Assembly: GCF_003388735.1 (NCBI RefSeq)
Contig: NZ_QUBQ01000001.1
Coordinates: 992,001-1,056,000, forward strand
Length of the DNA stretch: 64,000 nt
From: Paenibacillus paeoniae
GTDB taxonomy: Bacteria > Bacillota > Bacilli > Paenibacillales > Paenibacillaceae
Direction of reading: 5' to 3'
Position 1 is the first letter of the stretch; each line of letters begins with the position of its first letter. The position numbers and the translations under genes were made by a program. Of this stretch, positions 53,117-62,924 are shown piece after piece. The notes under the pieces are model-generated. The model worked only from the letters and a program-made list of their open reading frames with translations, was not told where the DNA came from and did no database searches.

Positions 53117-53163
53117 AAAGGGGCTCTCCTGAAGGATTATTCCTGACGGAGAGCCCCTCTTTG
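53117..53163. terminator. Bidirectional terminator
   Basis: Stem AAAGGGGCTCTCC...GGAGAGCCCCTCTTT between convergent genes. Confidence 0.88.
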
Positions 53164-53191
53164 CGATGAAGATCAGCTTGCATGGCTGCGT

Positions 53192-53608
53192 TTATTTTCT
53201 AGGATTATAATAGATCGTCCGACCGTTGAACATCGTTAGTTCTGCTTGAAGCGTCTTGGCCATATATCGGCAGAGCTCGTTCGCCTTGGCTTTGTCGCCA
53301 TGCGTCGCATCATCTGTAAGCACGACCTGGATGCATGGAACTTCCTCGCCACTGATGGATGTTGTCTTGCCGGGACCCATAATCATATGTTTGTAATGCC
53401 CGTTGATGCCCTTCAGGTAGAACCATCGCTCATCCCCGGATGATTCTATCGTATAGGGGAAAGCGGCCTCAGCATAATCCCAGCCAAGCTGCTCGCCAGT
53501 CTTTGCTGTCTGTTCACGGTAGCGGAGCAGCGTGCTTTGAATATAGGGAAGCGTTAGTTCCTGGTCTTGGGAGCCTTTCACCAGCTTAATGTAAGCGCTC
53601 TGACTCAT
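53192..53608 (-). CDS. DUF1885 protein
   Basis: ATG 53608, nine bases after GAGG, gives 138 residues. The family pattern is seen: SAYIKLVKGS..QELTLPYIQSTLLRYREQTAKTGEQLGWDYAEAAFPYTI and VVLTDDATHGDKAKANELCRYMAKTLQAELTMFNGRTIYYNPRK. Conserved in Bacillus and Paenibacillus. No function is known. Confidence 0.8.
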   Translation of the reverse strand: MSQSAYIKLVKGSQDQELTLPYIQSTLLRYREQTAKTGEQLGWDYAEAAFPYTIESSGDERWFYLKGINGHYKHMIMGPGKTTSISGEEVPCIQVVLTDDATHGDKAKANELCRYMAKTLQAELTMFNGRTIYYNPRK

Positions 53609-53669
53609 CTCCAATCACCTCTAGCCCATCATAGCATGGGCTGGAGGGAACTGGCAATATGAGAGAGGT

Positions 53670-55148
53670 TTAGGAGATCGCAGTTTCTTCGACGATTACT
53701 TTCACGAATTGGATACTGCGATCTTCCGGTCCCTTAACCGGCAAACCTACTTCAACATGATCGACAATATAGTCGATATTTTTTTGCGAGATGACTTCTC
53801 CCGGCAGCAGAATCGGAATACCCGGCGGATAGACATAAATAAATTCGGCAATAATCCGTCCTGCGGATTCCTTGAATGGAACAACCTCGGTCTGTGCATA
53901 AAATGCATCACGAGGGGTCAGCGACAGCTGCGGGATATCCGGAATTTTCACGACAAGCTCTCTTGCTTCGGCTCCCTCGTAGAAGGCAGCGGACAAGCCC
54001 TTCAGAGCCTCAACCAATTTTGCTACGGATTCGGAGGTATCACCAGGCGTAACTAGGCAAAGAATGTTATACATATCGCTTAGTTCAATTTCCAGGTTAT
54101 AGTTGTCGCGCAGCCAGTTTTCCGTCTCGTAGCCTGTAATGCCGAGATGGCGGACATGGATACTCACTTTCGTCGGATCGTAATCGAACGTTGCTTCATC
54201 GCCAAGAATTTCTTCACCGAAGCTGTAGAGTCCTGGGATTTCATTGATTTGCTGACGGGCGCCCTGTGCGAGAGCGATCGCTTTTTCTGCGATATCACGT
54301 CCATTAAGCGCCAGATTGCGGCGGGACGTATCCAGGGAAGCCAGCAAAATATACGAAGTCGACGTTGTTGTCAGCATGCTGATGACCGTCTGGACACGCT
54401 GCGGATTGACGCGTCCCTTGCGAATATTGAGCACGGAGCTCTGCGTCATGGAGCCGCCCAGCTTATGTACGCTGGTGGCAGCCATATCGGCGCCAGCTTG
54501 CATAGCGGACATTGGCAGCTTGTCATGGAAGTGGATTAATACGCCATGAGCCTCGTCGACCAGAACGGGAATATCGTAGCTGTGAACCAGATCGACGATT
54601 TCTTTCAGGTTGGCACAGATGCCGAAGTAAGTTGGATTAATGACAAGTACGGCTTTGGAATCAGGATGTCTCTCTAATGCCTTACGTACGGAGCGCGTCG
54701 TAATGCCGTGGTCAATGCCGAGTTTGTTGTCCCGGGCAGGCGAGATAAAGACCGGTCTTGCTCCGGCGAAAATAATGGCCGACATAATGGATTTGTGGAT
54801 GTTGCGCGGAACGATAATTTTATCGCCGGGCGCGCATACGGACATAATCATGGTGATGATGGCGCCGCTTGTCCCTTGCACCGAGAAATACGTATAGTCG
54901 GCTCCGAATGCGTCGGCAGCCAGCTTCTGCGCTTCCTCAATAACGCCCGTAGGCTGATGCAAGTCATCTAGCGGGGCTATATTAATGAGATCAATCGACA
55001 AGGCATTGTCGCCGATAAATTCGCGAAATTCGCTATCGCTTCCAAGGCCCTTCTTGTGGCCTGGAATATGAAACTGAACGGGATTCTGCTCCGCATGGTG
55101 GCGAAGCGCAGTGAAGAGCGGGGTTTTTCTATGGTCCAACGCTATCAT
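53670..55148 (-). CDS. Arginine/ornithine/lysine-type decarboxylase (PLP, SpeA-like)
   Basis: ATG 55148 after GGCAGGG gives 492 residues, near the length of Bacillus SpeA (490). The PLP site is SVHKLGGSMTQSS with Schiff-base Lys229; the cofactor-contacting Asp198 is in VDEAHG. FHIPGHKKG near the N-terminus and the C-terminal domain with PPGIPILLPGE are family hallmarks. Aminotransferase-fold group III enzymes decarboxylate arginine, lysine or ornithine for polyamine synthesis. The substrate is not decided from the sequence; arginine is most likely by analogy. Monocistronic. Confidence 0.92.
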   Translation of the reverse strand: MIALDHRKTPLFTALRHHAEQNPVQFHIPGHKKGLGSDSEFREFIGDNALSIDLINIAPLDDLHQPTGVIEEAQKLAADAFGADYTYFSVQGTSGAIITMIMSVCAPGDKIIVPRNIHKSIMSAIIFAGARPVFISPARDNKLGIDHGITTRSVRKALERHPDSKAVLVINPTYFGICANLKEIVDLVHSYDIPVLVDEAHGVLIHFHDKLPMSAMQAGADMAATSVHKLGGSMTQSSVLNIRKGRVNPQRVQTVISMLTTTSTSYILLASLDTSRRNLALNGRDIAEKAIALAQGARQQINEIPGLYSFGEEILGDEATFDYDPTKVSIHVRHLGITGYETENWLRDNYNLEIELSDMYNILCLVTPGDTSESVAKLVEALKGLSAAFYEGAEARELVVKIPDIPQLSLTPRDAFYAQTEVVPFKESAGRIIAEFIYVYPPGIPILLPGEVISQKNIDYIVDHVEVGLPVKGPEDRSIQFVKVIVEETAIS

Positions 55149-55328
55149 CCCTGCCTTTCCTGATGAAATGTACAAACAAAATAGAGTATAACAAAAACAA
55201 AGGGGATTGCAAGAAGCTTTTAGAGCTTCAGGCAGGCGTAGGCTGGATCATTCCTCATTTGTTCTTGAATTGTTCATAGATTGCTACTTTTCGGATATGG
55301 TACGATAGTTTGGTGGAGGGATTACAGA

Positions 55329-56516
55329 ATGAAAGACAAGCGATTACTGATAGTGATGTCCATACTTATGATAACGTTTATTGGCTTCGGCATTATCATC
55401 CCGGTTATGCCGGAAATTATTCAGGCAGCGGATCCTAAGAGTGCAGAGATACATACAGGAAGGATGCTCGCCCTCTATTCCTTAGTGTCGTTTATCCTGT
55501 CTCCGTTCTGGGGGACTTGGTCCGACCGGATCGGAAGACGGCCTATTATATTGACCGGCCTGGTCGGTTTTGCAGCAAGCTTCTTATTATTCGGACTTGC
55601 AGGTGAAAGCCTTACTCTTATGTATATTTCACGTGCGCTGGGCGGCCTGTTCTCCGGTGCGGTCGCTTCCGTTATCGTTGCGTATGTAGCAGATATTACG
55701 CCGCCTGACCAGCGGACCAAAGGCATGGGACTTGTAGGCATGTCTATCGGACTTGGCTTTACGCTTGGGCCGGGAGTTGGCGGCTTGCTGAGCGTCTTCT
55801 CATTGCAGACTCCGTTTTATGCAGCATCGGCGCTGGCTATGGTCACATTTGTATTAGCTTTCTCGAAGCTGAAGGAATCGTTGACGCCGGAGAAGCGCAA
55901 GAAGCAATCGGAGAAGCGGGTGTCCAGATGGTCGGCATTTAGAGGGCCGCTCAAATATTTGTACATACTGGCATTTTTCGTAACGTTCACGCTGGCTGGC
56001 ATGGAGGCGACGCTGCAATTTTTCGGCATGAGACGTTTTGACGTGACACCGCTTCAAGTGGGATTGTTGTTCTTCGTCTGCGGCTTAGTCGGTGCGCTCG
56101 TTCAGGGTGGAATCGTTCGCAGGCTGATCAAGAAGGGCGAGGAGCCGAAATACATTGCTATTGGCTTGGTAATTTCGGCGTTAGGATTTTTCTTGCTGTT
56201 ATTTGCCCACTCCCTGTGGTGGGCGATTATGTCACTGGCAGTGTTCGGTATTGGCAATGCGTTGATTCGTCCTTGCGTCACTTCGTTAATTACGCAGAAG
56301 ACGACTGTGGGACAAGGGGTCGCATCCGGACTGAGCTCGTCGATGGACAGCCTGGGCCGCATTGCAGGCCCGCTGCTAGGCTCTCTGCTCTTCACCGTAC
56401 AGATGGGTCTGCCGTATTTGCTAGGAGGCATTCTGTGCCTGGCGGCGCTGCTGCTGGTCGTTCGATTCCGGTTTCTCGACAGCGCACGAGAGAAGGATAC
56501 AGCCGTTTCCTCCTAA
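55329..56516 (+). CDS. MFS drug-efflux-type transporter
   Basis: ATG 55329 after GGAGGG gives 395 residues with 12 predicted transmembrane helices. MFS motif A is seen in GTWSDRIGRRPIIL and a motif C-like GMSIGLGFTLGPGVGG in helix 5, which marks antiporters of the TetA/Bmr type. The first helix reads FIGFGIIIPVMP. Predicted proton-coupled export of drugs or metabolites. Confidence 0.9.
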   Translation: MKDKRLLIVMSILMITFIGFGIIIPVMPEIIQAADPKSAEIHTGRMLALYSLVSFILSPFWGTWSDRIGRRPIILTGLVGFAASFLLFGLAGESLTLMYISRALGGLFSGAVASVIVAYVADITPPDQRTKGMGLVGMSIGLGFTLGPGVGGLLSVFSLQTPFYAASALAMVTFVLAFSKLKESLTPEKRKKQSEKRVSRWSAFRGPLKYLYILAFFVTFTLAGMEATLQFFGMRRFDVTPLQVGLLFFVCGLVGALVQGGIVRRLIKKGEEPKYIAIGLVISALGFFLLLFAHSLWWAIMSLAVFGIGNALIRPCVTSLITQKTTVGQGVASGLSSSMDSLGRIAGPLLGSLLFTVQMGLPYLLGGILCLAALLLVVRFRFLDSAREKDTAVSS

Positions 56517-56547
56517 TGGTGGCTTAAGGCTATAGCTTTTCAAGAGA

Positions 56548-56587
56548 ACACGTAAGACACGCCTTTTGGCTGGTCTTGCGTGTTTTT
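56548..56587 (+). terminator. Terminator of the MFS gene
   Basis: Stem ACACGTAAGAC.CGCC/GGC.GGTCTTGCGTGT around TTTT, then T5. Confidence 0.85.
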
Positions 56588-56801
56588 AATTGAACTGTAA
56601 ACTATCATGCTGAGCTTGCTCACCGCTGCAAGAAATTCGTTTGAAGGGACTATTTCTCCGACTGGCGAAAACATGTTGACGGCTCTCACGAACGCGATCA
56701 ATCTGATTGACCCGGTGAAGCAGAACGAGGAGTTCGGCGCGGAGCAGTGGCTGCTTCTTAGGATTAAGCCTGGCAGAAGGCGCTTTATTTGCCAACCTAA
56801 T

Positions 56802-56837
56802 AAGGCTGTCCAGAGTCATCGCGACCCGGACAGCCTT
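56802..56837 (-). terminator. Terminator of the YktB-like gene
   Basis: A perfect 10-bp stem AAGGCTGTCC/GGACAGCCTT with a 16-base loop. The 56588-56801 stretch before it holds short open frames on both strands without ribosome binding sites, and I call no gene there. Confidence 0.75.
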
Positions 56838-56857
56838 GTATCTACATAGGTATTACC

Positions 56858-57514
56858 TTACACCGAGCAAGTCATCCGATAAATAGGCATGAGCTGCTCA
56901 TAGGTAGACGATGCATAAGCGAGCAGCGCGTCGCCATCTTGCAGCAGCTTGTCATCGGCTTTCACGTGACGGCCGATCAGCAGTTCTGCCTTCTGAACGT
57001 CACGGAAGCGAATCAGCGTTGACTCCCAGTTCTCTTCGGACATATCGCCGGTGATTAAGCAGTCCTTTTTCATATGATCCATCGATAGCACATAGTCGGC
57101 AGGCACGACGGCTCTTACTTCATCCAGATGATTCATTAAATGTGCAGCCATCCCTTTTTTGTTCGGAACCTCATAGATCAGGGCAAGCCACAGAAACAGA
57201 TGGTCATCGAATAGTCCAAGCTGGAAATGAGGATGAGCCTTATAGCCGCGTTTATTGTCGCATATCGCTAGCCATGTATCCTTCGGCGGATTCACTTTGC
57301 GCCGGGCATGCCGCGCGATATGAAGATGCATTTCTTTGCCGGCGGCAGGCGCAAGCTCAGCTGTAAGACGCTCGCCCAGCGCCCTGAATTTGGGCTGGAT
57401 TCTCTCCTGAATGCCTTGCATGCGTTCCTCGAGCCCCTGAAGCTGGAACACATCGAAATCATGGGAGGTGAATCCCGCCAAAGTGGATGTCGTTGCGGCG
57501 GTAGTTGTCGTCAT
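56858..57514 (-). CDS. YktB-like DUF1054 protein
   Basis: The 218-residue product starts at ATG after AAAGGAG. Family features are FTSHDFDVFQLQGLEERMQGIQERIQPKF, HIARHARRKVNPPKDTWLAI, YKAHPHFQLGLFDDHLFLWLALIYE, and SMDHMKKD. YktB homologues are common in Bacillales and their function is not established. The N-terminal Thr/Ala run (TTTTAATTST) is a short extension. Confidence 0.9.
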   Translation of the reverse strand: MTTTTAATTSTLAGFTSHDFDVFQLQGLEERMQGIQERIQPKFRALGERLTAELAPAAGKEMHLHIARHARRKVNPPKDTWLAICDNKRGYKAHPHFQLGLFDDHLFLWLALIYEVPNKKGMAAHLMNHLDEVRAVVPADYVLSMDHMKKDCLITGDMSEENWESTLIRFRDVQKAELLIGRHVKADDKLLQDGDALLAYASSTYEQLMPIYRMTCSV

Positions 57515-57575
57515 GGTCAGCGCTCCTTTGGAAGAAATGAATGGGTATATGTATAATAACGTATCTCAAAAAATA

Positions 57576-57589
57576 ATGATTATAATCAT
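57576..57589. promoter_or_regulatory. 14-bp palindrome in the YktB-like upstream region
   Basis: ATGATTATAATCAT, containing TATAAT, lies about 60 bases upstream of the YktB-like start. It resembles Fur/PerR-type operators (AT-rich dyads). Regulation is only suggested. Confidence 0.35.
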
Positions 57590-57773
57590 AGGTTAATTCG
57601 GCATCGAGATCAACCGCCCTCATCCATTCCCCATTTCGGAACGAAAGGACGGTCTATTCGTAAAATTAGTCAATAATCCAAGTTGCCATAACATATGATG
57701 AAGTATAAGATAGTTAATAAGAACAAATTATCAGAACATTTCGTCAACTATACTGACCAAGGGAGGGATTGCC

Positions 57774-58370
57774 GTGAACAAGAGCTATGAAGTCGAGTAT
57801 TGCAATTTGGAGCTACGATTCGAACGCCGGCAAATCCAAAATCTCATCCGTGATCTTATTCAGGAAGGGTACTCCTTGTATTGGAGTGAGACGGAGGGAC
57901 AGTTTCTAGTGTCCATACGCACGGGGCGCAAGCTCGTGAAGCTGCATTTCCAACGTATGAAAAACCGGTACAAAATTGTGGGCGATTATGTGATCAAGGA
58001 TGAAAAGTTGTCGGAGCTGCTGGAGAAACTGATTAATGACACACGTGGACATGCGGTCGTGAAGCGGATCAAGGATCGTCAAATCGTAATCGAGAACATT
58101 ATGTTCGGAGAGATTATACGACTTGTGGAGGTGTCAGGAATGGAGCACCGCATTATTTACCAGAAGAAGCCATTTGTCACGATAGAGGAAATGATCAAGG
58201 CTTTTCAGTCGAAGCGAGCGGAAGAGAGGGCAGCTGTCCTGCGGTATGAGCTGGACTACGAGTTGTCTGTCTTGCACGAGGCTTTGGAGGCCAAAGACGA
58301 GGAAACGGTTACATTATCAAAGGAGCGGCTGACCGCGCTTAGGTCAGAGATGCTGCAGTTGGAGCTATAA
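57774..58370 (+). CDS. Unknown conserved-looking 198-residue protein
   Basis: GTG 57774 after GGGAGG. The soluble mixed alpha/beta protein is strongly charged (EVEYCNLELRFERRQIQNLIRDLIQEGYSLYWSETEGQFLVSIRTG; HAVVKRIKDRQIVIENIMFGEIIRLVEVSG), with a C-terminal helical coiled part. The family was not recognised. Coding quality and ribosome binding site make it a real gene. Confidence 0.7.
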   Translation: MNKSYEVEYCNLELRFERRQIQNLIRDLIQEGYSLYWSETEGQFLVSIRTGRKLVKLHFQRMKNRYKIVGDYVIKDEKLSELLEKLINDTRGHAVVKRIKDRQIVIENIMFGEIIRLVEVSGMEHRIIYQKKPFVTIEEMIKAFQSKRAEERAAVLRYELDYELSVLHEALEAKDEETVTLSKERLTALRSEMLQLEL

Positions 58371-58403
58371 CACATGAATCTTCAATGTCAAAGTCTATTT
58401 TAG

Positions 58404-58452
58404 AACGATCTTATGCCGGACGCCACGGGGCGAAATGCATGGGATCGTTTTT
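58404..58452 (+). terminator. Probable terminator before gndA
   Basis: AACGATC...GATCGTTTTT with inner ATGC.../GCAT pairing; interrupted stem, T5 tail. Confidence 0.55.
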
Positions 58453-58610
58453 ATGTGCAAGGCTTACTATAAGAAAAACTTTGGCCTTCTCTTAAGAAAA
58501 CTAATGGATGCTGGCGACATTTTTCGGAGTAAACGGTTTTCATATCTCTCCAAAAGGAGTAGAATAAAGCTATTGTGACTAAATATAATGACGAAGGATG
58601 GAAGAACCAG

Positions 58611-60023
58611 ATGTCAAAACAACAGATTGGCGTAATTGGAATGGCCGTCATGGGCAAGAACCTTGCTCTTAATATTGAAAGCAGAGGCTTCACGGTATCT
58701 GTATTCAACCGCTCCCGTGAAAAGACGGACGAGCTGATGAAGGAAGCAGCTGGCAAAAACCTTGTACCTGCTTTTACGATCGAAGAATTTGTACAATCCC
58801 TTGAGACGCCTCGCAAAATCCTGATCATGGTTCAAGCGGGCGCAGGTACGGACGCTACTATCGACGCTCTTGTTCCACTACTGGATCAAGGGGATATCAT
58901 TATCGATGGCGGCAACGCATACTTCCCTGATACACAACGCCGCAGCAAGGATCTGGAGGCCAAAGGCTTCCGCTTTATCGGCACTGGCGTATCCGGCGGC
59001 GAAGAAGGCGCACTGAAAGGACCGTCCATTATGCCTGGCGGCCAGAAGTCCGCTTATGAGCTTGTTGAGCCAATCTTGACAGCAATCTCCGCAAAAGTCG
59101 GCGAAGACGCTTGTTGCACGTACATCGGTCCGGACGGAGCGGGTCATTACGTGAAGATGGTTCACAACGGCATCGAGTACGGCGACATGCAGTTGATCTG
59201 CGAAGCTTATGACTTGCTGAAGAACGTGCTGGATGTCAGCACGGAAGAGCTGCATGAAATTTTCACCGAGTGGAACAAAGGCGAGCTGGACAGCTACCTG
59301 ATTGAGATCACTCGCGATATTTTCTCCAAATACGATCCAGAGACGGGCAAGCCAATGGTTGACGTTATTCTGGACTCTGCCGGCCAGAAGGGCACAGGCA
59401 AATGGACAAGCCAAAGCTCCCTGGACTTGGGCGTACCGCTGTCGATCATTACAGAATCCGTATTTACACGCTTCCTGTCCGCTATGAAGGAAGAGCGCGT
59501 AGCAGCTAGCAAAGTGCTGAGCGGTCCTGCGAAGGTTCCATTCCAAGGCGACAAAGCAGCCTTCATCGAAGCCGTTCGCAAAGCACTGTTCGCAAGCAAA
59601 ATCTGCTCGTACGCACAAGGCTTCGCACAAATGCGCGCTGCATCTGAAGAGTATGGCTGGGATCTGCGCTACGGCGATATCGCGATGATTTTCCGCGGAG
59701 GCTGCATTATCCGTGCTCGCTTCCTGCAAAACATTAAAGACGCGTACGATCGCGATCCAGAGCTGCGCAATCTGTTGCTTGATTCGTACTTCCAGAACAT
59801 CGTGGAATCGTACCAAGGCGCATGGCGCGAAGTGATCGCGACAGCTGTAACTAGCGGCGTGCCTGTACCGGCGTTCGCAAGTGCGCTGGCTTACTTCGAC
59901 AGCTACCGTACAGAGCGTCTTCCGGCTAACCTGCTGCAAGCACAGCGCGATTACTTCGGAGCGCACACGTTCAAGCGTGTCGACAAAGAAGGCTCGTTCC
60001 ACTTCAACTGGCTGCAATCCTAG
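58611..60023 (+). CDS. gndA: 6-phosphogluconate dehydrogenase, decarboxylating
   Basis: The enzyme makes ribulose 5-phosphate, CO2 and NADPH in the oxidative pentose phosphate pathway. ATG 58611 gives 470 residues, the usual length. The Rossmann motif [13 protein letters not shown] is at residues 6-18, followed by [11 protein letters not shown] for NADP. The substrate site has [18 protein letters not shown] and the catalytic Lys in [19 protein letters not shown] near residue 180. The C-terminal helical domain ends with the dimer tail [17 protein letters not shown]. Codon use is strongly biased, as in highly expressed genes. Confidence 0.97.
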   Translation: MSKQQIGVIGMAVMGKNLALNIESRGFTVSVFNRSREKTDELMKEAAGKNLVPAFTIEEFVQSLETPRKILIMVQAGAGTDATIDALVPLLDQGDIIIDGGNAYFPDTQRRSKDLEAKGFRFIGTGVSGGEEGALKGPSIMPGGQKSAYELVEPILTAISAKVGEDACCTYIGPDGAGHYVKMVHNGIEYGDMQLICEAYDLLKNVLDVSTEELHEIFTEWNKGELDSYLIEITRDIFSKYDPETGKPMVDVILDSAGQKGTGKWTSQSSLDLGVPLSIITESVFTRFLSAMKEERVAASKVLSGPAKVPFQGDKAAFIEAVRKALFASKICSYAQGFAQMRAASEEYGWDLRYGDIAMIFRGGCIIRARFLQNIKDAYDRDPELRNLLLDSYFQNIVESYQGAWREVIATAVTSGVPVPAFASALAYFDSYRTERLPANLLQAQRDYFGAHTFKRVDKEGSFHFNWLQS

Positions 60024-60370
60024 GCCTCACGGTCTTGGATTAGCCCATGAGCGGCTTGCGTAAGCCAGTACCGTAATCGGTTGGCCTCTTGATCGCAGTA
60101 ATGTCTGCGCTGGATGAGTGCCATAGAGGCTTCGGCAAAGAATAGAAAGTTTTGCATCAGGCGTGGCTGCGATAGACCCATCAGGGATGGGTCTTCGTCA
60201 GCCACCTTTTTTTTAATATAACCCAGCATCCATACGACGTCGTCCCGACATAGCGGGTGTTCGGGGTCAAGGATGAGGTCGATTCTCTTTTGCGTCAAAC
60301 ACAGGGAATTCGGGCAGGATTCGCTCACCATAAGCGCAGTCACTCCGATCATGGAATAGGCATGAGACAT
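60020..60370 (-). CDS. Unknown 116-residue protein converging on gndA
   Basis: The stop codon overlaps the gndA stop by four bases on the opposite strand. The helical protein ([80 protein letters not shown]) reads like a real cytoplasmic protein. The ribosome binding site is weak (GGATGAT). Not recognised. Confidence 0.55.
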   Translation of the reverse strand: MSHAYSMIGVTALMVSESCPNSLCLTQKRIDLILDPEHPLCRDDVVWMLGYIKKKVADEDPSLMGLSQPRLMQNFLFFAEASMALIQRRHYCDQEANRLRYWLTQAAHGLIQDREA

Positions 60371-60481
60371 GCATCATTATCATCCATACGGCTGTATCAA
60401 CTTTTTTATACCCTCTTCTCGTAAAAAAATGATATGATATTGGAAGAATTCACGCCTTTAAAGGGCAAAAGGATGATCATC

Positions 60482-61015
60482 TTGTCAGCATTACCCCATG
60501 GGAAGTTAGTACTGGTAGGCTTTATGGGCACCGGCAAATCAAGCGTAAGCCGCTTGCTTGCAGAGAAGCTGGCTTGGGACCGTACCGACTCCGACGAAGA
60601 AGTAGAGCGCGCTGAGAATCGCAAAATCCCTGATATTTTCGCCCAAGACGGCGAGCAAGCTTTCCGTGATATGGAAACCAAAGAGCTGCGCAAGCTGCTG
60701 GAGAGCTCGCAGTCACTTGTTGTCGCCACAGGAGGCGGCGCAGTGCTTCGGGAGGAGAATCGCAGCGTTATGCTGGAACATGGTTATGTCGTTGCGTTAA
60801 CTGCCCATCCAGAGCAGATCATTGCAAGGGTGATGCAAGACGAAGCCAGACCGCTTCTGCAAGGCGATGTTCGCGAGCGCGTCTACGGACTGCTGGAGAC
60901 GAGGAAGGGCGCCTATGATTTTGCCCACTTATCTGTCGATACAACAGAGCTGTCGGTCGAAGAGGTTGTTGATCTTATCGTGAATGCGTGGAAACAACAT
61001 GGCGCATCCCAATAA
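60482..61015 (+). CDS. aroK: Shikimate kinase
   Basis: The enzyme phosphorylates shikimate in aromatic amino-acid synthesis. TTG 60482, eight bases after AAGGA, gives 177 residues. P-loop GFMGTGKSS is near residues 12-20. The Mg/shikimate residues are in DSDEEVE, with R in AFRDMETKEL and GGGAV. The lid is present as DEARPLLQG. The gene overlaps aroA by 17 bases, so the pair forms an operon for consecutive steps. Confidence 0.95.
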   Translation: MSALPHGKLVLVGFMGTGKSSVSRLLAEKLAWDRTDSDEEVERAENRKIPDIFAQDGEQAFRDMETKELRKLLESSQSLVVATGGGAVLREENRSVMLEHGYVVALTAHPEQIIARVMQDEARPLLQGDVRERVYGLLETRKGAYDFAHLSVDTTELSVEEVVDLIVNAWKQHGASQ

Positions 61016-62345
61016 ATTATATGTTGAAGGAGACCAATTGAAGATGGATGTTATCGTTACGCCGACTCCAAGGCTGCAAGGAACAATCGAGGCGCTGTCC
61101 TCCAAAAACTATACGACACGCTACTTGCTCGTAGCTGCGCTTGCGGAAGGTACGAGTACTATATATTATCCTGCGCATAGTGAGGATAGCGATGCGATGC
61201 GCCGCTGCATTCGTGATCTTGGCGCTACGGTAGAGGAAGATGATGAGAAGATTGTCATTACCGGCTTCGGACGTCATCCGAAGGCTGTCGACCAATTGGA
61301 TGTAGGCAATGCAGGCGCTGTGCTGCGTTTTCTGATGGCCATTGCATCGCTATGCCCAGATGTCACGTTCATTAACCGTTATCCGGATTCGCTCGGCAAG
61401 CGCCCGCATCATGATTTGATCGAGTCGCTTGGCAAGATGGGCGTCACAATTGAGCATAATGAAGGCAAGCTTCCCATTACAATCAAAGGCGGCCAGCCAC
61501 GCGGCGGACACATCCAGGTATCTGGCAATATAAGCTCCCAGTTCTTGAGCGCTCTGCTGTTCCTGACCCCGCTTCTGGAAGAAGACAGCGAGATCGAAGT
61601 GCTGCATGACCTGAAGTCCAAGGTAGTTGTTGGGCAGACGCTTGAAGTATTGGAGCAAGCGGGAATTGTCATCCATGCGGATGAAGACTACATGCGCTTC
61701 CGCGTGCCTGGACGTCAGAGCTACCAAGCGAAGACCTATCACGTACAGGGTGACTACCCGGGCTCTGCCGCTATTCTGGCGGCTGCTGCCGTCACGGAAT
61801 CCGATGTGATCGTGAATCGCCTAATGGAGAACAGCAAGCAAGGCGAACGCGCTGTCGTTGACGTACTGCGCATGATGGAAACTCCTCTCACGCATGAGAA
61901 TGGCGTTGTCCATGTGAAGGGCAACGGCAAGCTTAAGGCAGTTGAATTTGACGGGGACCACGCTACTGATGCGGTTCTTGCCATGATTGCGGCTGCTGTA
62001 TTTGCTGAAGGCACCTCGCGTTTCTATAATGTGGAGAACCTTCGTTACAAGGAATGCGACCGCATTACCGATTATTTGAATGAGCTGCGCAAGGCGGGAG
62101 CCAACGTAGAGGAACGCCAAAGCGAAATTATCGTTCATGGACGTCCAGAAGGCGTAGAGGGCGGAGTCGATATTAATGCCCATTACGATCATCGTGTCAT
62201 TATGGCGCTATCCATTGTGGGCCTTCGCTCGAAACAGCCAATTCGGATTCATGATGCGCATCACGTCGCGAAGTCTTATCCGATCTACTTCGATCATTTG
62301 ACTGCGCTTGGCGCAAATGTGGAATGGGTGGAAGGATCGCATTAG
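60999..62345 (+). CDS. aroA: EPSP synthase (3-phosphoshikimate 1-carboxyvinyltransferase), variant active site
   Basis: ATG 60999 gives 448 residues, near family length. It catalyses PEP transfer to shikimate 3-phosphate. N-terminal SSKNYTTRYLLVAALAEGTS corresponds to GSKSxxxRALLLAALAxG with the substrate Lys and Arg. The PEP loop reads VGNAGAVLRFL where Escherichia coli has LGNAGTAMRPL, so Thr97 is Ala and Pro101 is Phe. RPHHDLIESLGKMG, the central Q in SSQFLSALL, and DHATDAVLAMIAAA with the final KECDR and YDHR support the family. The changed loop may alter glyphosate sensitivity. Confidence 0.93.
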   Translation: MAHPNKLYVEGDQLKMDVIVTPTPRLQGTIEALSSKNYTTRYLLVAALAEGTSTIYYPAHSEDSDAMRRCIRDLGATVEEDDEKIVITGFGRHPKAVDQLDVGNAGAVLRFLMAIASLCPDVTFINRYPDSLGKRPHHDLIESLGKMGVTIEHNEGKLPITIKGGQPRGGHIQVSGNISSQFLSALLFLTPLLEEDSEIEVLHDLKSKVVVGQTLEVLEQAGIVIHADEDYMRFRVPGRQSYQAKTYHVQGDYPGSAAILAAAAVTESDVIVNRLMENSKQGERAVVDVLRMMETPLTHENGVVHVKGNGKLKAVEFDGDHATDAVLAMIAAAVFAEGTSRFYNVENLRYKECDRITDYLNELRKAGANVEERQSEIIVHGRPEGVEGGVDINAHYDHRVIMALSIVGLRSKQPIRIHDAHHVAKSYPIYFDHLTALGANVEWVEGSH

Positions 62346-62366
62346 TATACTAATGGAGGTGCAGCC

Positions 62367-62801
62367 ATGTCTTTTCAAAACCCGGATAGAGAACAGATTA
62401 AAGAGATATTGAGCGGCAGCGAGACGGTAGCAGTTGTCGGTTTATCCGATAATCCGGAGCGTGTATCGTATATGGTGTCTGAGGCCATGCAAGCCAAGGG
62501 CTATACGATTATTCCCGTTAATCCCAATGCTGAGACTATACTTGGCCAGAAGAGCTATGCCAAGCTTAGCGACATACCTGTGCCTGTCGATATCGTGAAC
62601 GTCTTCCGCCGCAGCGAGCATACACCTCCGGTCGCGGAGGAGGCGGTAGCGATCGGGGCAAAGACCCTTTGGCTGCAGCTTGGCATCTTGAATGAGGAAG
62701 CGGGCGAGATCGCATCCTCGAACGGACTGAATGTTATTATGGATCGCTGTATCAAGGTGGAGGATTCCATTCTTCTGCCGGGCGGAAAATCCAAAACCTG
62801 A
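62367..62801 (+). CDS. CoA-binding protein, YccU-like
   Basis: The 144-residue Rossmann-like product has VAVVGLSDNPERVSYMVSEAMQAKGYTIIPVNPN, then VDIVNVFRRSEHTPPVAEEAVAIGAKTLWLQLGI and GLNVIMDRCIKVE. This matches the CoA_binding family. Expected to bind CoA or acyl-CoA; function is not defined. ATG after GGAGG, 21 bases behind aroA, so probably in that transcript. Confidence 0.92.
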   Translation: MSFQNPDREQIKEILSGSETVAVVGLSDNPERVSYMVSEAMQAKGYTIIPVNPNAETILGQKSYAKLSDIPVPVDIVNVFRRSEHTPPVAEEAVAIGAKTLWLQLGILNEEAGEIASSNGLNVIMDRCIKVEDSILLPGGKSKT

Positions 62802-62924
62802 CGGTCATAATTCTGACGTGTCTACTCCACAATAAGAAAGGCTTCTAGGCCGAGGCGATGACGCAGTACGTCGATATCGCTTTGTCCAATGAAGACTTAT
62901 GGTGAAACCCAAGGAGGACACAAC

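Noticed and set aside
56607-56849. 80-codon ORF on plus strand and a 77-codon ORF on minus strand
   Set aside because: Neither has a ribosome binding site. They overlap each other, and the plus ORF runs through the terminator of the YktB-like gene.
58878-60017. 379-codon open frame opposite gndA
   Set aside because: Antisense artefact of the biased codon use of gndA, with no ribosome binding site and Cys/Phe-rich nonsense composition.
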